In this document: one piece after another, positions 52,930 to 64,000 of the stretch
Numbering within the stretch: the first letter of the stretch is position 1
Layout of the letters: each line of letters opens with the position of its first letter
Program-made: the position numbers and the translations under genes
Assembly: GCF_032854445.1 (NCBI RefSeq)
Contig: NC_088295.1
Coordinates: 28,509,385 to 28,573,384, forward strand
From: Liolophura sinensis
Lineage: Eukaryota; Mollusca; Polyplacophora; Chitonida; Chitonidae
Length of the DNA: 64,000 bases
Reading direction: 5' to 3'
Notes under the pieces: generated by a model
What the model saw: only the letters and a program-made list of their open reading frames with translations
Database searches by the model: none
Told to the model about the DNA's origin: nothing

Positions 52930-53292
52930 ATTTTATCCAAGGAGTAGTGGCGCGCGCAGACTGTCAGGGCAACCACTTTGTACAAAACTAGGATCGCAGC
53001 CTGCATCGGAAAATCCCTTTATTATAAACCCAAAATTCACACGTTATCTGAATGTGTTTCGCTAGAGGTGACATTGAAAGCATTTTCAGGTGGCAAACTA
53101 CAATTCTAATGAAAGTAACAACACTGTTGATCTGCCGATGTCTACCTTTTCGCAATTGTGTCGTTTTAACGTTGAGACAGTTCTCCGCCATTCAGTACTA
53201 GTGTTTATGTACAGTCCAATCACGGAGAGTGGTTACTTTCTTGGTGACAGTGTACACAGGTGCGGTTGAAATAAGTCCTTTTTATTAACAAG
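52930..53292. promoter_or_regulatory. Shared upstream region of CYP39A1 and OSCP1
   Basis: The two start codons face away from each other across 363 bp, so this stretch must carry both 5' leaders and probably a bidirectional promoter. It includes a CpG-rich GGCGCGCGC at about 52950. I see no TATA box at a sensible distance on either strand. Both start codons have A at -3. Promoter function is inferred from gene layout only. Confidence 0.55.
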
Positions 53293-56200
53293 ATGTCTCT
53301 TCAAACCCTGCCTATTTTATTCATTAATCTGGGAGGGGAGATGATGTACATCCTGGATCAACGTCTACGTGCACAAAATATACCGAAAGAGAAAGCAACG
53401 AAAGGTAAACGTAGTGATCAATTTTCGTTGACATCTTATTCTCAGTTGACACTTGGTGACAGCTACAACAACAACGTCGCCTGTAAGCTAGTAGTGATAC
53501 ATGTAGACCTATGTCGGATCTTTGCTCAACTTTTAATGGAAAATGTGAAACATAGGCAGATATATCGTTGACGGGCTATATCGTTGGCCTAACCGCAAAA
53601 TTATAGATGTTTTTTTTTTCTCGATTCGTCTCCCACCCTGAAAAAAATAAATAACAGCATGATCAACAGGGAAAAAGATCTCACATGAGGTATGCTGTTT
53701 TTTGTCAAGTGTGATAAAGTAACCAGGGTATGACTAACTTTATGAGGCCTTGTTTATGCAGAAACATCCCTATATAAATATGGCCCCATGCATAGAGCTA
53801 GGGTATGACACATGTAGATGATTGGCCTTACGATGTGTCCTGATTAACGGCATGCTCACATCCGAGGGCATGTAAAAAATCGTAGCATGATGCAGTCATA
53901 CAAGCCACCTTCACATTTCAGACAGACAGACATCATTTTATTAGTTGAAATGTCACTAGAGCTCACAGTAGGCCTACAGGTGAGTTGGGTGCTAATTTAC
54001 ACTCAGCGGCTTGTGCTTTAACCTAGTTGCGGAATACTTGCTACATTAAATATGCATTTCATTGAACTTCTGCATTGGAAAGGGTATTCCCATTGTCACG
54101 ATAAACTAATAGTAAAAACACTGAAGAAACTGAAAATGTCAAGTAGAAAATGTTATTTTGAAATGTTGCCATTTTAATGGCTGTGGAAAGGAGCTTTGGC
54201 CTCAAATTTCCAAGGTCACTGTCCATGACTTGAGTAGCACGCATCCTTGAAAGCCAATGTGGCTTATGTGATGAGAGAGCTGTACCTATAAAAGCATTCC
54301 ATTCTTCAGTCTCTGTTGCCAAAAATTTTTGATTCAATAGTCTCTGATGAACTACAATATTGTTGCCAGATCTATTTTTACACTCCTTTCCATTGATCTA
54401 GTTCTGTTTTGAATTCTGCATTCAGTTTTGATGTTATATCTTTCTAAAAAATAACTATAGTCATTGATATACAGGTCAGTGGAGACAGGTAAATCATATT
54501 CTGAATGAGAAATTTTGCCCCGGAATTTTTGTTTAGACATTTTTATACGTGTTAATTACCCCTCTATCTTTTACACATTTTCTGTCAACGGTCGGATTTT
54601 TTTTGAGCCCGGTGAACTGTGTTGCTACTGTGTGTGAAGGTGGCATGTACACAGACACTGCACAGCTTGTTCAGGCCAGCATAGTGCCTTCCATGCCCCT
54701 ATACCCGCTCTCATTCAGTCTATTCCCCACACCCCCGTCCGCTTTTGGCTAGGCCCATTAGGTTTGTCCCCCACAGAACTTTTTTAAACAGGAATCATCC
54801 TTGATGTCATGGCTACCAGCTACTTAATTTCTGGAATGACCACTGTGCCTTAAGAAAACTGTACTGTGAAGCCATTTTTACCTCCTAAAGTGAAAGTTGA
54901 AAAATTTCTCTTTGCTGTTATATGTTATTACACATGGTAATCTGCAAATTAAGAAATAAAACCAAAGCGTTTCATGTATCTTTTAAATTCAATACTTAAT
55001 GCAATAATAATTCCTATGTTATATGGTATACCATTTCATTATCCAGTTCTCCATGATATTGTTGGTACGATGTTTAACAAGAGATTCATGGAGGAGCTGT
55101 TCAAGCCACAAGAGCTTTATTCCAAGAAAGCCATGAGGACAGTGTTTGACAGACTGGCCCATGCTTCCATCATGAGGCTTAATGCACCCAGTATGGATAA
55201 GGTATCAACTATTTCAAAACAATCAGATTTCTAGCAGCCCTACTAAAGATTTAAATACTAAAATGTTATTACCTTTAAGATGTCAAAGAAACTCAAGAAT
55301 TACATAGTTACTCGTGTGTGGGTTATCTGGTATGCCTTGAGTTTGTTGAATATTCCATCATTGAATTGACTTACATGTATAGCCTGATTTACAAGCTGGG
55401 TAGTTTAAGCTATGATAGTGTATTAGTTGGTTACCAGCATGTCATGTTGTAAAGCAAAATTAGTCATAAAGTAACTTCAGCGAAATACCTGTTGATGACC
55501 TGTTGTCCAGAGTTGTGATCTTCATAAGTTCATGTGGCTTTTTCTTGAAGCCTCCTGTTACAATACTAGTATGTCTGTATGTAGTATGAGATGTCAGTGT
55601 GTCTTACTCAGAACATTTGATTTCTGCCTATGATGACTTTATAATTAAAGTTATTGAAGTATTGATATTACCTAAATGGATGTCTTCAGATTTACTTAAT
55701 TGTGGCTACTCTGTAATCTATGCTTACAAGATTATGTCATATTAGAAATCCTCCAAGAACCATCAAATTTGTCAAGTGCCATCTTACAGCGGTCTGTATA
55801 TCCACATTACACTGTGCATGCAAATATATTGTTTTTCTTTTGAAGAGAAGAAAACTTAAAATTATGACACTATAGGCTGAAAAGCGCACATTTTTTTCTA
55901 TGTGGTGGTGCCTGCTGCAGAAATCGCTGTCCGTGGCGTCCTCCATCTTTAACACCCTGTAATTTATGCTGGCGGCTTGTTCATGTAAACTCGGAACCTA
56001 CGTCCAACATTCCGGTTTCCCGATTGTCAAGCAGAAAACGAACTGTACTGTTCGCTTCCTTCTGGGAAGAAGAGTTCTACCTGAAATGTACGAACTGCAC
56101 TTCGGCAGTTTCTGTTGGCAATTCTTGCGCTGACTTTATTTATAATTTATCAACTTGAGGGGCAAATTAGAATTTTTTTTGTGGCATGCACAAAAAAAAA

Positions 56201-59200
56201 AAACATGAAAAAATGCATACTATTTTCAATGGTATTTGTTTACTATTTAAATTTTCTTCTCCTTTAAAGCACTTTTGAGCAGTACGCCATGAAATGTGCA
56301 AATGCAAACAAGAATTCTCTTTAAACATAGCAAGTATCATGCAGAAGAAAAGTGTTAATATTATTTAGGTGGATAAGTTTAAACCATTTATATTTATTAT
56401 ATGTTATGAGTTTTTATTCCCCCCCCCCCCTCCCGCCTCTTAGTCGAACAGTGTGTGTGGTATTCAGCCACCAGTGTGCAATATTCTGTTTATCATTTCC
56501 ATTATGATTATATGATTTTTTGTAACCTTTAAGTAATGTTTTTTTTTTTGTCTGGTTGATTAAAATGTAAAAATATACTAGGTAATCTTGATATTTCACA
56601 CTTATATACTTATATCTATATGTAAGTGTGACTTATCAGGATCACCTAGTACATTGATCGGTTAATGATAGAGACCTGTTAAATAACCCCTCTACATGTA
56701 TATTTATTCCCTGCTTTGATATTGCTCTCAGCTGTACGACCTCATGACAATGGCCTTCAAGTACCAAGTATCTCTGTGTTTACGACCCAGTGATGTGCTC
56801 CTGGTTACGCTGAATCACATGGATGCCATCCGTCACTTTGTCGAGGATTCTCAGCCTATCAGGCAGCAGGTTGATCATGTCTACAGACTTCTCATCCAGG
56901 TACATGAACATGCATGCTGTAAATACTAGGATTACATTTATTTTATGAGGAACTCATTTGGACTAAAGCATTGAGTTTCTTCTTCTCAGTTTCCTCGACC
57001 TGGTTTCCTCTTTCCTTGAACCTGACAGCCATTTTATAAGTGAAATATTCTTTGACTTATATGATGGTGTCCATTGTTAGGAGAATGCCATAGGGTCTCA
57101 AAGTAAACACTCAACCTGTGGCCTTTTACTAGCAAACTTTCCCATGTGTGTCATATGTCATGTTGGTGGTAGACAAGTGGTCTCTAGCAAACTGCATGTA
57201 AGGCCACACAAAAGAGCAGTCAACTGTGTCATGGTAAGAAAGCCCTGAATAGGACGAAAGCAGGAGAATCTTGAAACTTCCAGGTTAAATGAATGAATGA
57301 ATTAATGAATGAATGCTTGGTTACTTTTAACATCGTACTTAACAATATTTCTGTCATATGATAGCAAGGAGTCATTAGGTGTGTGTACATGTAGTTTGTC
57401 TTGTGGTAGCAACAAGTCTTTGCTCTTATACATTATAACCACAAGATATTTAAAAATAAAGGACAAGATTTTATTTGATTTCATGTGTATGTGTTTTAAT
57501 TCTGTATTTCAGACGTATGCCTCGAAATCTGCTGGGCAGTTTCAGCTGATCAGACAGACACTGTTAAATTTTTTCCAGGATATGCACATACGAGTGAGTG
57601 AAATATGATTAAAATCACAGAATGGGTTTCACAACTTACATGACCAAGGTCTTAATATTTAAAAAAAAAAACTTGTCGCAGTGCTGAATTTAAAAAAAAA
57701 ATGTCATACAATAGTCATCCATATCCGATAGTGATTGTGAAAGCAATTGTGTATGATTTTGATATTTTTAAGGGCTATGAATGGATGTTCATTTGTTCTG
57801 AGGATACCAAATGCTTGTATGTTGTAGGTGTCTATTTTTCTCAAAGACAAGGTACAGAACAGCAATGGCAGGTTTGCTCTTCCTGTCAATGGACCCGTGC
57901 CTTGGGCAACTGAAATTCCAGGGACCATACGGTGGGTGTGGAAGCTCAAGAAGGCTAGCTTGTTTAATATGTGCATTAAGATTAATAGGTGGATGAGATT
58001 GGCATTAAAATTTTAATTCTGGCTGGACTCCATATTTTTAGCCACGGCCTTGTCTCAGTGTCTTTGAGGCGCCCTATTCTGATGAAATTACCATGGGAGA
58101 AATAGAAAAAAATAGGACAAAATTAAAAATGAGACGACCTAATTTTCAATTTTGGCTAAATCTATGCTGGGCTGTACTGAGCAACTGAGCCAGAGGTCAT
58201 TATCTGGACCATTTTAAGCCAGTTTCACACAGTATGCTTTAGTATCGGATGCTGCAAACCCTATGAAGTACTGCATGTCCTTTTTCAGTTTGAGTCGCCA
58301 GTCATCATATTGTGCAATCTGATCAGGCTATACGATGATTGCATTGTGTGAACGCGTCTTAACCAAATACACCAAGCGTAAAAAACATTCACACTTGACT
58401 AGGTTTATGAAAGTGGTGGAATAACATGCTTTTAGATGGTTTTTGTCTCCCATTACTACAAACCTAATCCTGAATATGGTATAATAAACCAGTCAAATAT
58501 GTAGATGTACATGCATTAAACAGCATTCCCACTCATCCTTCAAATCCACGAAATTGTGTTGAAAGGTGGACCTAAAAAAACAGTTATTTTGAGATATGTA
58601 TTTGATTTTTCAGTTTTCAGTATCATATTGCATTTTGTTGAAATGGACCAATAAATGAAGTAATAAATTAGCATCCATTAGTCTCCATATGAGGTTTTGC
58701 ACAGTGTACTTTGACTTTGACCAATGCCATGGCTATGAGTTGAGCTCCAGCTGACATGCTGACATCCTCTTTTTATGTGGGAAAGTCTTCCAACTTCCTG
58801 CAGTTGGTCTTTGTTTTCCCCTGGGATCTGCCCAGTTAACTACTCACTTAATGCTGGCCTCTGTCGTATAATTGAAATATTCTTGAGTAGGATGTAAAAC
58901 ACCAATGAAATAAAAATAAATAAATGAAATTAATGAAAGTACCGGAAAACATTGATTGTTAGGCCCATGAAATACATATGTTCTTTTTCTGGTGGGAACC
59001 CTAATTACAGATAGGTGTAACAGTCATATGTTCTTTTTCTGGTGGGAACCCTAATTACAGATAGGTGTAACAGTCATATGTTCTTTTTCTGGTGGGAACC
59101 CTAATTACAGATACGTGTAACAGTCATATGAATTCTGTTTTCATAATATTGCTGAGGTTGTGGTTGATATATGTGGTGTGGACGGTTGTCCTTATGCATG

Positions 59201-62200
59201 CTTGGTGTTGGTTTATTGGCTCTTAGAGCTTCTAAATATCGCTGCCATAATATCAGCAAAATAATATCCAGAACATCAGAAAACCCATCAAAAGCAAATC
59301 ATTTTGTCAGGTAGCCATTTTTCGGTAAACAAATAAATAATATATATACATTTTACTGACAGGATATTCAATGTGAGAGGTGAGCAGATTAAGACTGTCC
59401 AGTTCCCAGCAGGAGGGAGGTACACTACTCTACACAGGGAAGGCTCATATGACCCTAAAGGGGATCGCGTGACATCCCTGGGAACCAACATGTGAGTATG
59501 ATGTACCTGTACATGCATGTTGGGATGGGGGTGGGGGTGTGTGTGGGTGGGGATGATCAAAGAACAGGAGGGATACCCCCTACCCATTACTGAGAATGGC
59601 ATAGTCATATTTAGAGGCTAGCAGGTTGTACACCGATGTACATCATTGATTGGTTTTGTTTTCAATTTTTGTCATTATCAGGCATATTTAGAGCTTTTTT
59701 ATAATGTTTAATTACCCGAAATGACAGTCACCTTCAGCATATGGCCACGACCAACCACTGTTACCCAGGAGATAGTACAGTAGACTATTTATTGTGTTGA
59801 AATTATTCTATCTGGGTTTAAGCAGATAATTTTTTATGAAAGATGATATGTTTTGTACTCTATTTAATTTTGTCACAGCTATGAGTATAAGTAAACTTTT
59901 CAGTGTTCATCTTGAAAGCGGCAAAAGTGAATTTAAATGTAAAGCTTTATCCACTCTCAGCTAAGTCTGTCTTAGCAGTAAATGAACTTGTCCAGTGATG
60001 TATACAGTGAACAAACAAAATACAAGTATTAAATAGGGGAAGACCATTAGAGGGTGGGAACCATAGCAGCTTGTACAGCACTGTACGTTGGTTTTGTTTT
60101 CAATTTTTGTGATTAACTGCCATAGAGCTTTTTTATAATGTTTAATTACCCTAAATGACCTAAGAATTGAACCTCAAATTATCATCCAACATGTACCTTC
60201 CAAACACCTCTCAAAGCACCTTCGGAAATTAATGAAATTCCCAGAATCTGGAAAAATGAGCAGCTTAGTTAGGTATGAAATTTTAGGTCATTCAAAGTAC
60301 GTTATGTTGAGATGTGTCTTTGTCTTACAACTTTTTACAAAGACGAAATCACTTTCCCTGGTTAGTATACATACTACCTTTGTCTAATAAACAGAGTTTT
60401 CATATCCTGCTGTTTGTATCTGAGGAACACAGATATTGACCATTCAGTTGACATTGATGGTTTTAACTAGATACAACCTATGAAACTGGATTTGTGAATT
60501 TGTGGACTGGACTCCAGTTCTGCAAAATTTTGTACACCTGAACCTATGTACATTGGTGTATAATATTACAGGTGTTACATGGTAGGTTAGCCTACTTCAT
60601 ACTTTTTTTGTTGTGCAGACACTGTAGTTTATAAGAACACTGTAATTTTACTGTTTTATTGTGCTGACTAGAGCATCAAACCAGAGACATTTACTTTTTG
60701 AAATTTAGATGTTAGGACCAAAAATAAAAAAAAAGCTGACCTTACATGAAATTTATTGACCAATCAGGAAGTTTATCTTAAGATCAGTGGACATTACTCT
60801 CGTTGTAATCTGTCAGTTTTAACCTAATGTCTTTTTTTATGACAGGTATAATGTAAGCAGACCCGTGGACACGAGTGCAATGGGAGCCCAGAAAAACAGC
60901 ACACCCTCAGCAGCACTGGTGAGTACATGCAGGATACCGGTGTATCAAGCATTTGGATCATGTCACAACAGAGTCTCCTTATAGCAAACTGGACCCAGTG
61001 CTGACATTTTAGAGACACCAGGCTTGACCACTACCTAGCCTGTTCCTCTTGTGCTGAAGCGGCCTTCTTGGGCTAAAGGCTATGACTAGGTAGCCTCTTA
61101 CCAATGCTTTAACTGTGAGTTCAAGTCAAGCTCATGCTGACTTCCTCTCCAGCTGTACGTGGAAAGGTCTGTCAGCAACCTGCGCAGTCTCTGCCCAGTT
61201 TCCTGTCACCATAATGCAGGCTGCTGTTGGATATGTGAGATATTTTTAAGTATGGTCTAAAGCACCAATCAAATAAATAAATCTTATGCTGAATGCCATT
61301 AGTACAAAGGTTACCAATTTTAAAGTCTTATAAACCATATTTCTTCTGGTTTTTGGAAAACCTGGTCTGGTCATTTTAACCAACATATATGTAATTCTAG
61401 CAGGTATATTGAGTTTCTTTTTTCTCACATGGTTAGACCATCTAATGAACAATATACACATATCTTTACTTTTCCAAAAGGCTGGTGAAGAAATGTAATA
61501 TTCTTATTTCAACACTACTAATATCTGTCCAAAATTTTCAAAGAATTAGGGTATGACTCTGCTTAGGATTGAACATCTGGATTTATCGCTTAAGAAGCAA
61601 AACATTTTAACTTACAGCCGAAACGTCCATAACTGAATGCAAACAGTGATCATGGGTCTTTTATCTGCTGTGAGTGCGCCACATTAGATAACTATGCTAG
61701 AGAGGAGTTTGATGGCATTTCTAATATCTCTTTGACAGGAAAGTGTTCCACCAGATCCTCTAGCTAAAGCTCAGCTGGATTTGTTATCAGCCCTGATTGG
61801 AGGAACCAAGACAGCTGAGAAACAAAAGTTCCGCCTTAATCTATTTAACACAGATGAAGAAGAAGGGTAAGTACAGAAATGTCCATTAGACCCCATATAT
61901 GGGGCGCCTGGAGTGAAGAAAACTGGTGTGCCTGAGGTAAACCACCAACCAACTTCTCCAGGTGTGACAAACTTGCACACCATGTTGGGGGAAGATAAGT
62001 GGTCTTCAGTGAACATAACACTGTGTAAAACCTCTCATTTTCACCATGGCCCCTAAGAACAGTTGAGTGGGAGAATGTACGTAATCCCTGTCCAAGGCTG
62101 GGATTGAACTCTCACCTGGAGTGCCTTTTGCTTTTTTGTCTTATTCTTCTAGCCACGTTGTGCTCCCTCTGATAGGATTTAGCCACCATTAGTTTACACA

Positions 62201-62977
62201 GACTATTCCAGAGAATGATCGTACATTTTTGGTTTAAGCCATTCAAACTGAATTTTCTATATATTCCCTATAATAGTTGATTTAAGCACTTTTAGACAGT
62301 ATCTAGTGCTCCTGGCATCATGCAATTCACTTTTTTTAATTCAATAATTAATTTTTTTAGTAGTTGGCAGTTTGGCCCGAATTACAAAAGTTGATGTATG
62401 CATGAAAATGTATGAACAATACATGTTGTATGTTGGCGTATCTTGTAGCTGACGTCATATGTGCCTGCTTGTGAAATCGGTAGTTACATTAGTGAAGCGA
62501 TCCACTTATACATCCATCTTTTGCACTGAATTTATATGTTTTTGGCGGGATAAATTTGTCACATGGTTACTCTGTGATAAGATGCCTCACTCAAAATGAG
62601 GGCGTTTTCTGTCACTGAGTAACCATGTAAGTAATAGCACGAAATTAATTTTATCTGTAGGTGTTGGTGATATCAGAAGTTTGTCAGGCTGTTACATTGA
62701 CTACTTGAAAATATTTCAGTTCTGCAAAAGTAGTCGTATTATTGGTTAGAGGTATCCCGTATGAGGTTTTCAACAGTGTTTCATTTACAAAAGCATTGCA
62801 ATGAAAAGTTGTCGAATATAGGTAAAGAACATCCAGTTCAATATGTACACATGTAAAGCCGTGAGATTGATATAAAGTTTGAAGGTTTTTACTTTTTCCT
62901 TTCTTTGTAGACAAGCATCTGTTTACAAACCCGTTTCAACTACTCCAGCCAACGTCATTGAAATAGATGCATCTAAG
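53293..62977 (+). CDS. OSCP1: Organic solute carrier partner 1 (OSCP1/NOR1), 3' end outside window
   Basis: OSCP1 is a conserved metazoan protein reported to promote organic solute uptake; its molecular role is poorly understood. Nine exons join in frame to 339 codons: 53293-53404, 55047-55201, 56732-56899, 57513-57593, 57828-57931, 59363-59491, 60846-60918, 61739-61866, 62911-62977. All have GT-AG borders. Diagnostic blocks in order are LFINLGGEMMYILDQRLRAQ (near residue 9), FMEELFKPQELYSKKAMRTV, HASIMRLN, LMTMAFKYQVSLCLRP, GQFQLIRQTLLNFFQDMHIR, FLKDKVQNSNGRFALPVNGP, GDRVTSLGTNMYNV and FRLNLFNTDEEEG. Human OSCP1 is about 380-390 residues, so roughly 40 codons remain to the right. Between exon 1 (ending ...KEKAT plus a split codon) and exon 2 (VLHDIVG) about ten residues present in the human protein are absent. 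This is either a real difference or a tiny exon I could not find in 53405-55046. Confidence 0.95.
57055..57285 (+). repeat. Dispersed repeat with GACAAGTGGTCT block
   Basis: GTAAACACTCAACCTGTGGC, CTTTCCCATGTGTGTCATAT, TAGACAAGTGGTCTCTAGCA and GGAGAATCTTGAAACTTCC recur in order at 61895-62115 and, in part, at 38340-38500 and 51540-51600. The family is unnamed to me. Confidence 0.6.
57310..57420 (+). repeat. SINE fragment, TTAACAATTTTTCAG family
   Basis: It reads TTTTAACATCGTACTTAACA, ATATTTCTGTCATATGATAG and CAAGGAGTCATTAGGTGTGT, matching the opening blocks at 190 and 5240. It is in OSCP1 intron 3, just before exon 4. Confidence 0.65.
58720..58925 (+). repeat. Degraded tRNA-derived SINE in OSCP1 intron 5
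   Basis: GCTATGAGTTGAGCTCCAGC, TTCCCCTGGGATCTGCCCAG, AATGCTGGCCTCTGTCGTAT and AACACCAATGAAATAAAAAT mark the familiar order from box B to tail. Confidence 0.85.
58975..59124. repeat. 50-bp tandem repeat, three copies
   Basis: Units start at 58975, 59025 and 59075 with CATATGTTCTTTTTCTGGTG. They are identical except for one base in the third (GATACGTG for GATAGGTG), so the triplication is very recent. It is in OSCP1 intron 5, just after a SINE. Confidence 0.95.
61085..61283 (+). repeat. tRNA-derived SINE in OSCP1 intron 7
   Basis: CCTCTTACCAATGCTTTAAC, GTGAGTTCAAGTCAAGCTCA (box B), CAGCAACCTGCGCAGTC, CACCATAATGCAGGC and CACCAATCAAATAAATAAAT are present in order. About 20 bp around GGTCGTGGGTTTCCCC is missing. 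Confidence 0.88.
61895..62115 (+). repeat. Dispersed repeat with GATAAGTGGTCTTCA block
   Basis: GAGGTAAACCACCAACC, CACACCATGTTGGGGGAAGA, TAAGTGGTCTTCAGTGAAC and CAAGGCTGGGATTGAACTCT are colinear with the 57055 copy. The end GGGATTGAACTC resembles an antisense tRNA T-arm. It lies in OSCP1 intron 8. Confidence 0.6.
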
Positions 62978-63202
62978 GTAATTTTGTAAACAATGATGAC
63001 TTCAGTACAAATTCTGTTTTAACCCCAGTTTGAAATCTACACTCTTGGTATTTACCATGCAATGTATGGTAACAAAGACGGAAGAATGGAAGCCTTATAG
63101 ATAAAGCCCTCTCATTGATATGGCTGCATAACACTATTCATGACATGCTCAGCGATGTGACCTATTAATCAGGTCCCACCATATATCCTGTCTTCTATAT
63201 CT

Positions 63203-63295
63203 GGTCGCTGTGAGTCGTAAGTCGGCAGGTCTGCCAGAAACCTGTGGGTGGTCGGGAGATTCCCCCCAGCTCTCCCTGGCTTCCTCTCTCCATGA
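63203..63295 (+). repeat. Truncated tRNA-derived SINE leading into minisatellite
   Basis: GGTCGCTGTGAGTCGTAAGT, GGTCTGCCAGAAACCTGTGG and GGAGATTCCCCCCAGCTCTC are recognisable. At the CCATGATG block (consensus ACCATAATGCTGG) the SINE stops and the 38-bp array begins. Confidence 0.75.
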
Positions 63296-64000
63296 TGTAG
63301 CATACTCATCGTGATGATGCTTAATGCTGGTGCTGTAATGTACTCATTATGGTGACGGTTAGTGCTGGTAAGGTAATATGCTCATCGTGGTCACGGTTAG
63401 TGCTGGTAAGGTAATATGCTCATCGTGGTGATGTTTAGTGCTGGTACCATAATATACTCATCGTGATGACGGTTAGTGCTGGTACAGTAATATACTCATC
63501 GTGATCACGCTTAGTGCTGGTACTGTAATATACTCATCATGATGACGGTTAGTGCTGGTACCATAATATACTCATCATGATGACGGTTAGTGCTGGTACT
63601 GTAATATACTCATCACGATGACGGTTAGTGCTGGTACAGTAATATACTCATTGTGATGACGGTTAGTGCTGGTACTGTAATATACTCATCGTGATGACGG
63701 TTAGTGCTGGTACAGTAATATACTCATCGTGATCACGCTTAGTGCTGGTACTGTAATATACTCATCATGATGACGGTTAGTGCTGGTACTGTAATATACT
63801 CATCGTGATGATGGTTAGTGCTGGTACTGTAATGTACTCATCGTGACGATGGTTAGTGCTGGTACTGTAATATACTCATCATGATGACGGTTAGTGCTGG
63901 TACCATAATATACTCATCATGATGACGGTTAGTGCTGGTACTGTAATATACTCATCACGATGACGGTTAGTGCTGGTACTGTAATATACTCATTGTGATC
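63296..64000. repeat. 38-bp minisatellite, about 18 units, runs off the window
   Basis: The unit is TTAGTGCTGGTACTGTAATA followed by TACTCATCGTGATGACGG. Variation is concentrated at a few sites: TACTG/TACAG/TACCA/TAAGG, and CGTGATGA/CATGATGA/CACGATGA/CGTGATCA. Variant combinations recur at multiples of the unit (offsets of 228 and 342 bp), so blocks of several units were copied. The array is in the OSCP1 intron after exon 9 and continues past position 64000. Confidence 0.95.

Noticed and set aside
52930-53292. RFX X-box (ciliary gene control) in the shared promoter
   Set aside because: Only a half-site-like GGCAAC (52968) is present. The matching half is not at the needed spacing.
53963-53980. 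Possible 18-nt micro-exon of OSCP1 before a strong donor (CCTACAG|GTGAGT)
   Set aside because: The donor is good and the length keeps the frame. However, there is no pyrimidine tract before the acceptor-like GAG, and the encoded residues do not resemble the missing segment of the family. The longer version from 53923 contains an in-frame stop.
63296-64000. Regular short repeats that might be taken for a CRISPR array
   Set aside because: The units are contiguous 38-bp tandem repeats without unique spacers, inside an animal gene intron. It is a minisatellite.

Overview
This is a piece of animal nuclear genome, most likely from a mollusc or another lophotrochozoan. The evidence is split genes with GT-AG introns, AT-rich non-coding DNA, frequent TACATGTA-type octamers, and many tRNA-derived SINE copies ending in an (AATA)n tail of a type common in mollusc genomes. 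The phylum is inferred; no species call is possible from the sequence alone. There are no bacterial operons, CRISPR arrays or phage genes.

Three protein-coding genes can be assembled exon by exon. (1) On the minus strand, from 15441 down to the left edge, lies the 5' part of a VPS13A/C-like bridge lipid-transfer protein: 16 coding exons, 590 codons, no reading-frame break, continuing beyond position 1. (2) On the minus strand, 52929 to 41539, lies a complete 13-exon, 475-codon cytochrome P450 of the CYP39A1 type (oxysterol 7-alpha-hydroxylase). (3) On the plus strand, from 53293 to the right edge, lies OSCP1 (organic solute carrier partner 1, NOR1): nine coding exons and 339 codons, with the last part outside the window. 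CYP39A1 and OSCP1 are head to head, with 363 bp between start codons.

The roughly 26 kb between VPS13 and CYP39A1 (15.5-41.5 kb) holds no gene I can support. It contains SINE copies, short inverted-repeat elements that look like MITEs, small tandem arrays, a decayed Tc1/mariner transposase at about 33-33.9 kb, and a broken coiled-coil gene fragment with a few exon-like pieces at 30.4-32.5 kb. A short ORF with a myristoylation-like start (27048) is the only other coding candidate.

The observations most worth a second look are: a 58-bp tandem array in a VPS13 intron that repeats the exon 6 donor junction six times; a 38-bp minisatellite in the last visible OSCP1 intron that appears to start inside a SINE and has copied itself in blocks; the CYP39A1/OSCP1 divergent pair; a SINE lying against a CYP39A1 donor site; and two upstream ORFs in the VPS13 leader. 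I found no convincing new multi-gene system here.
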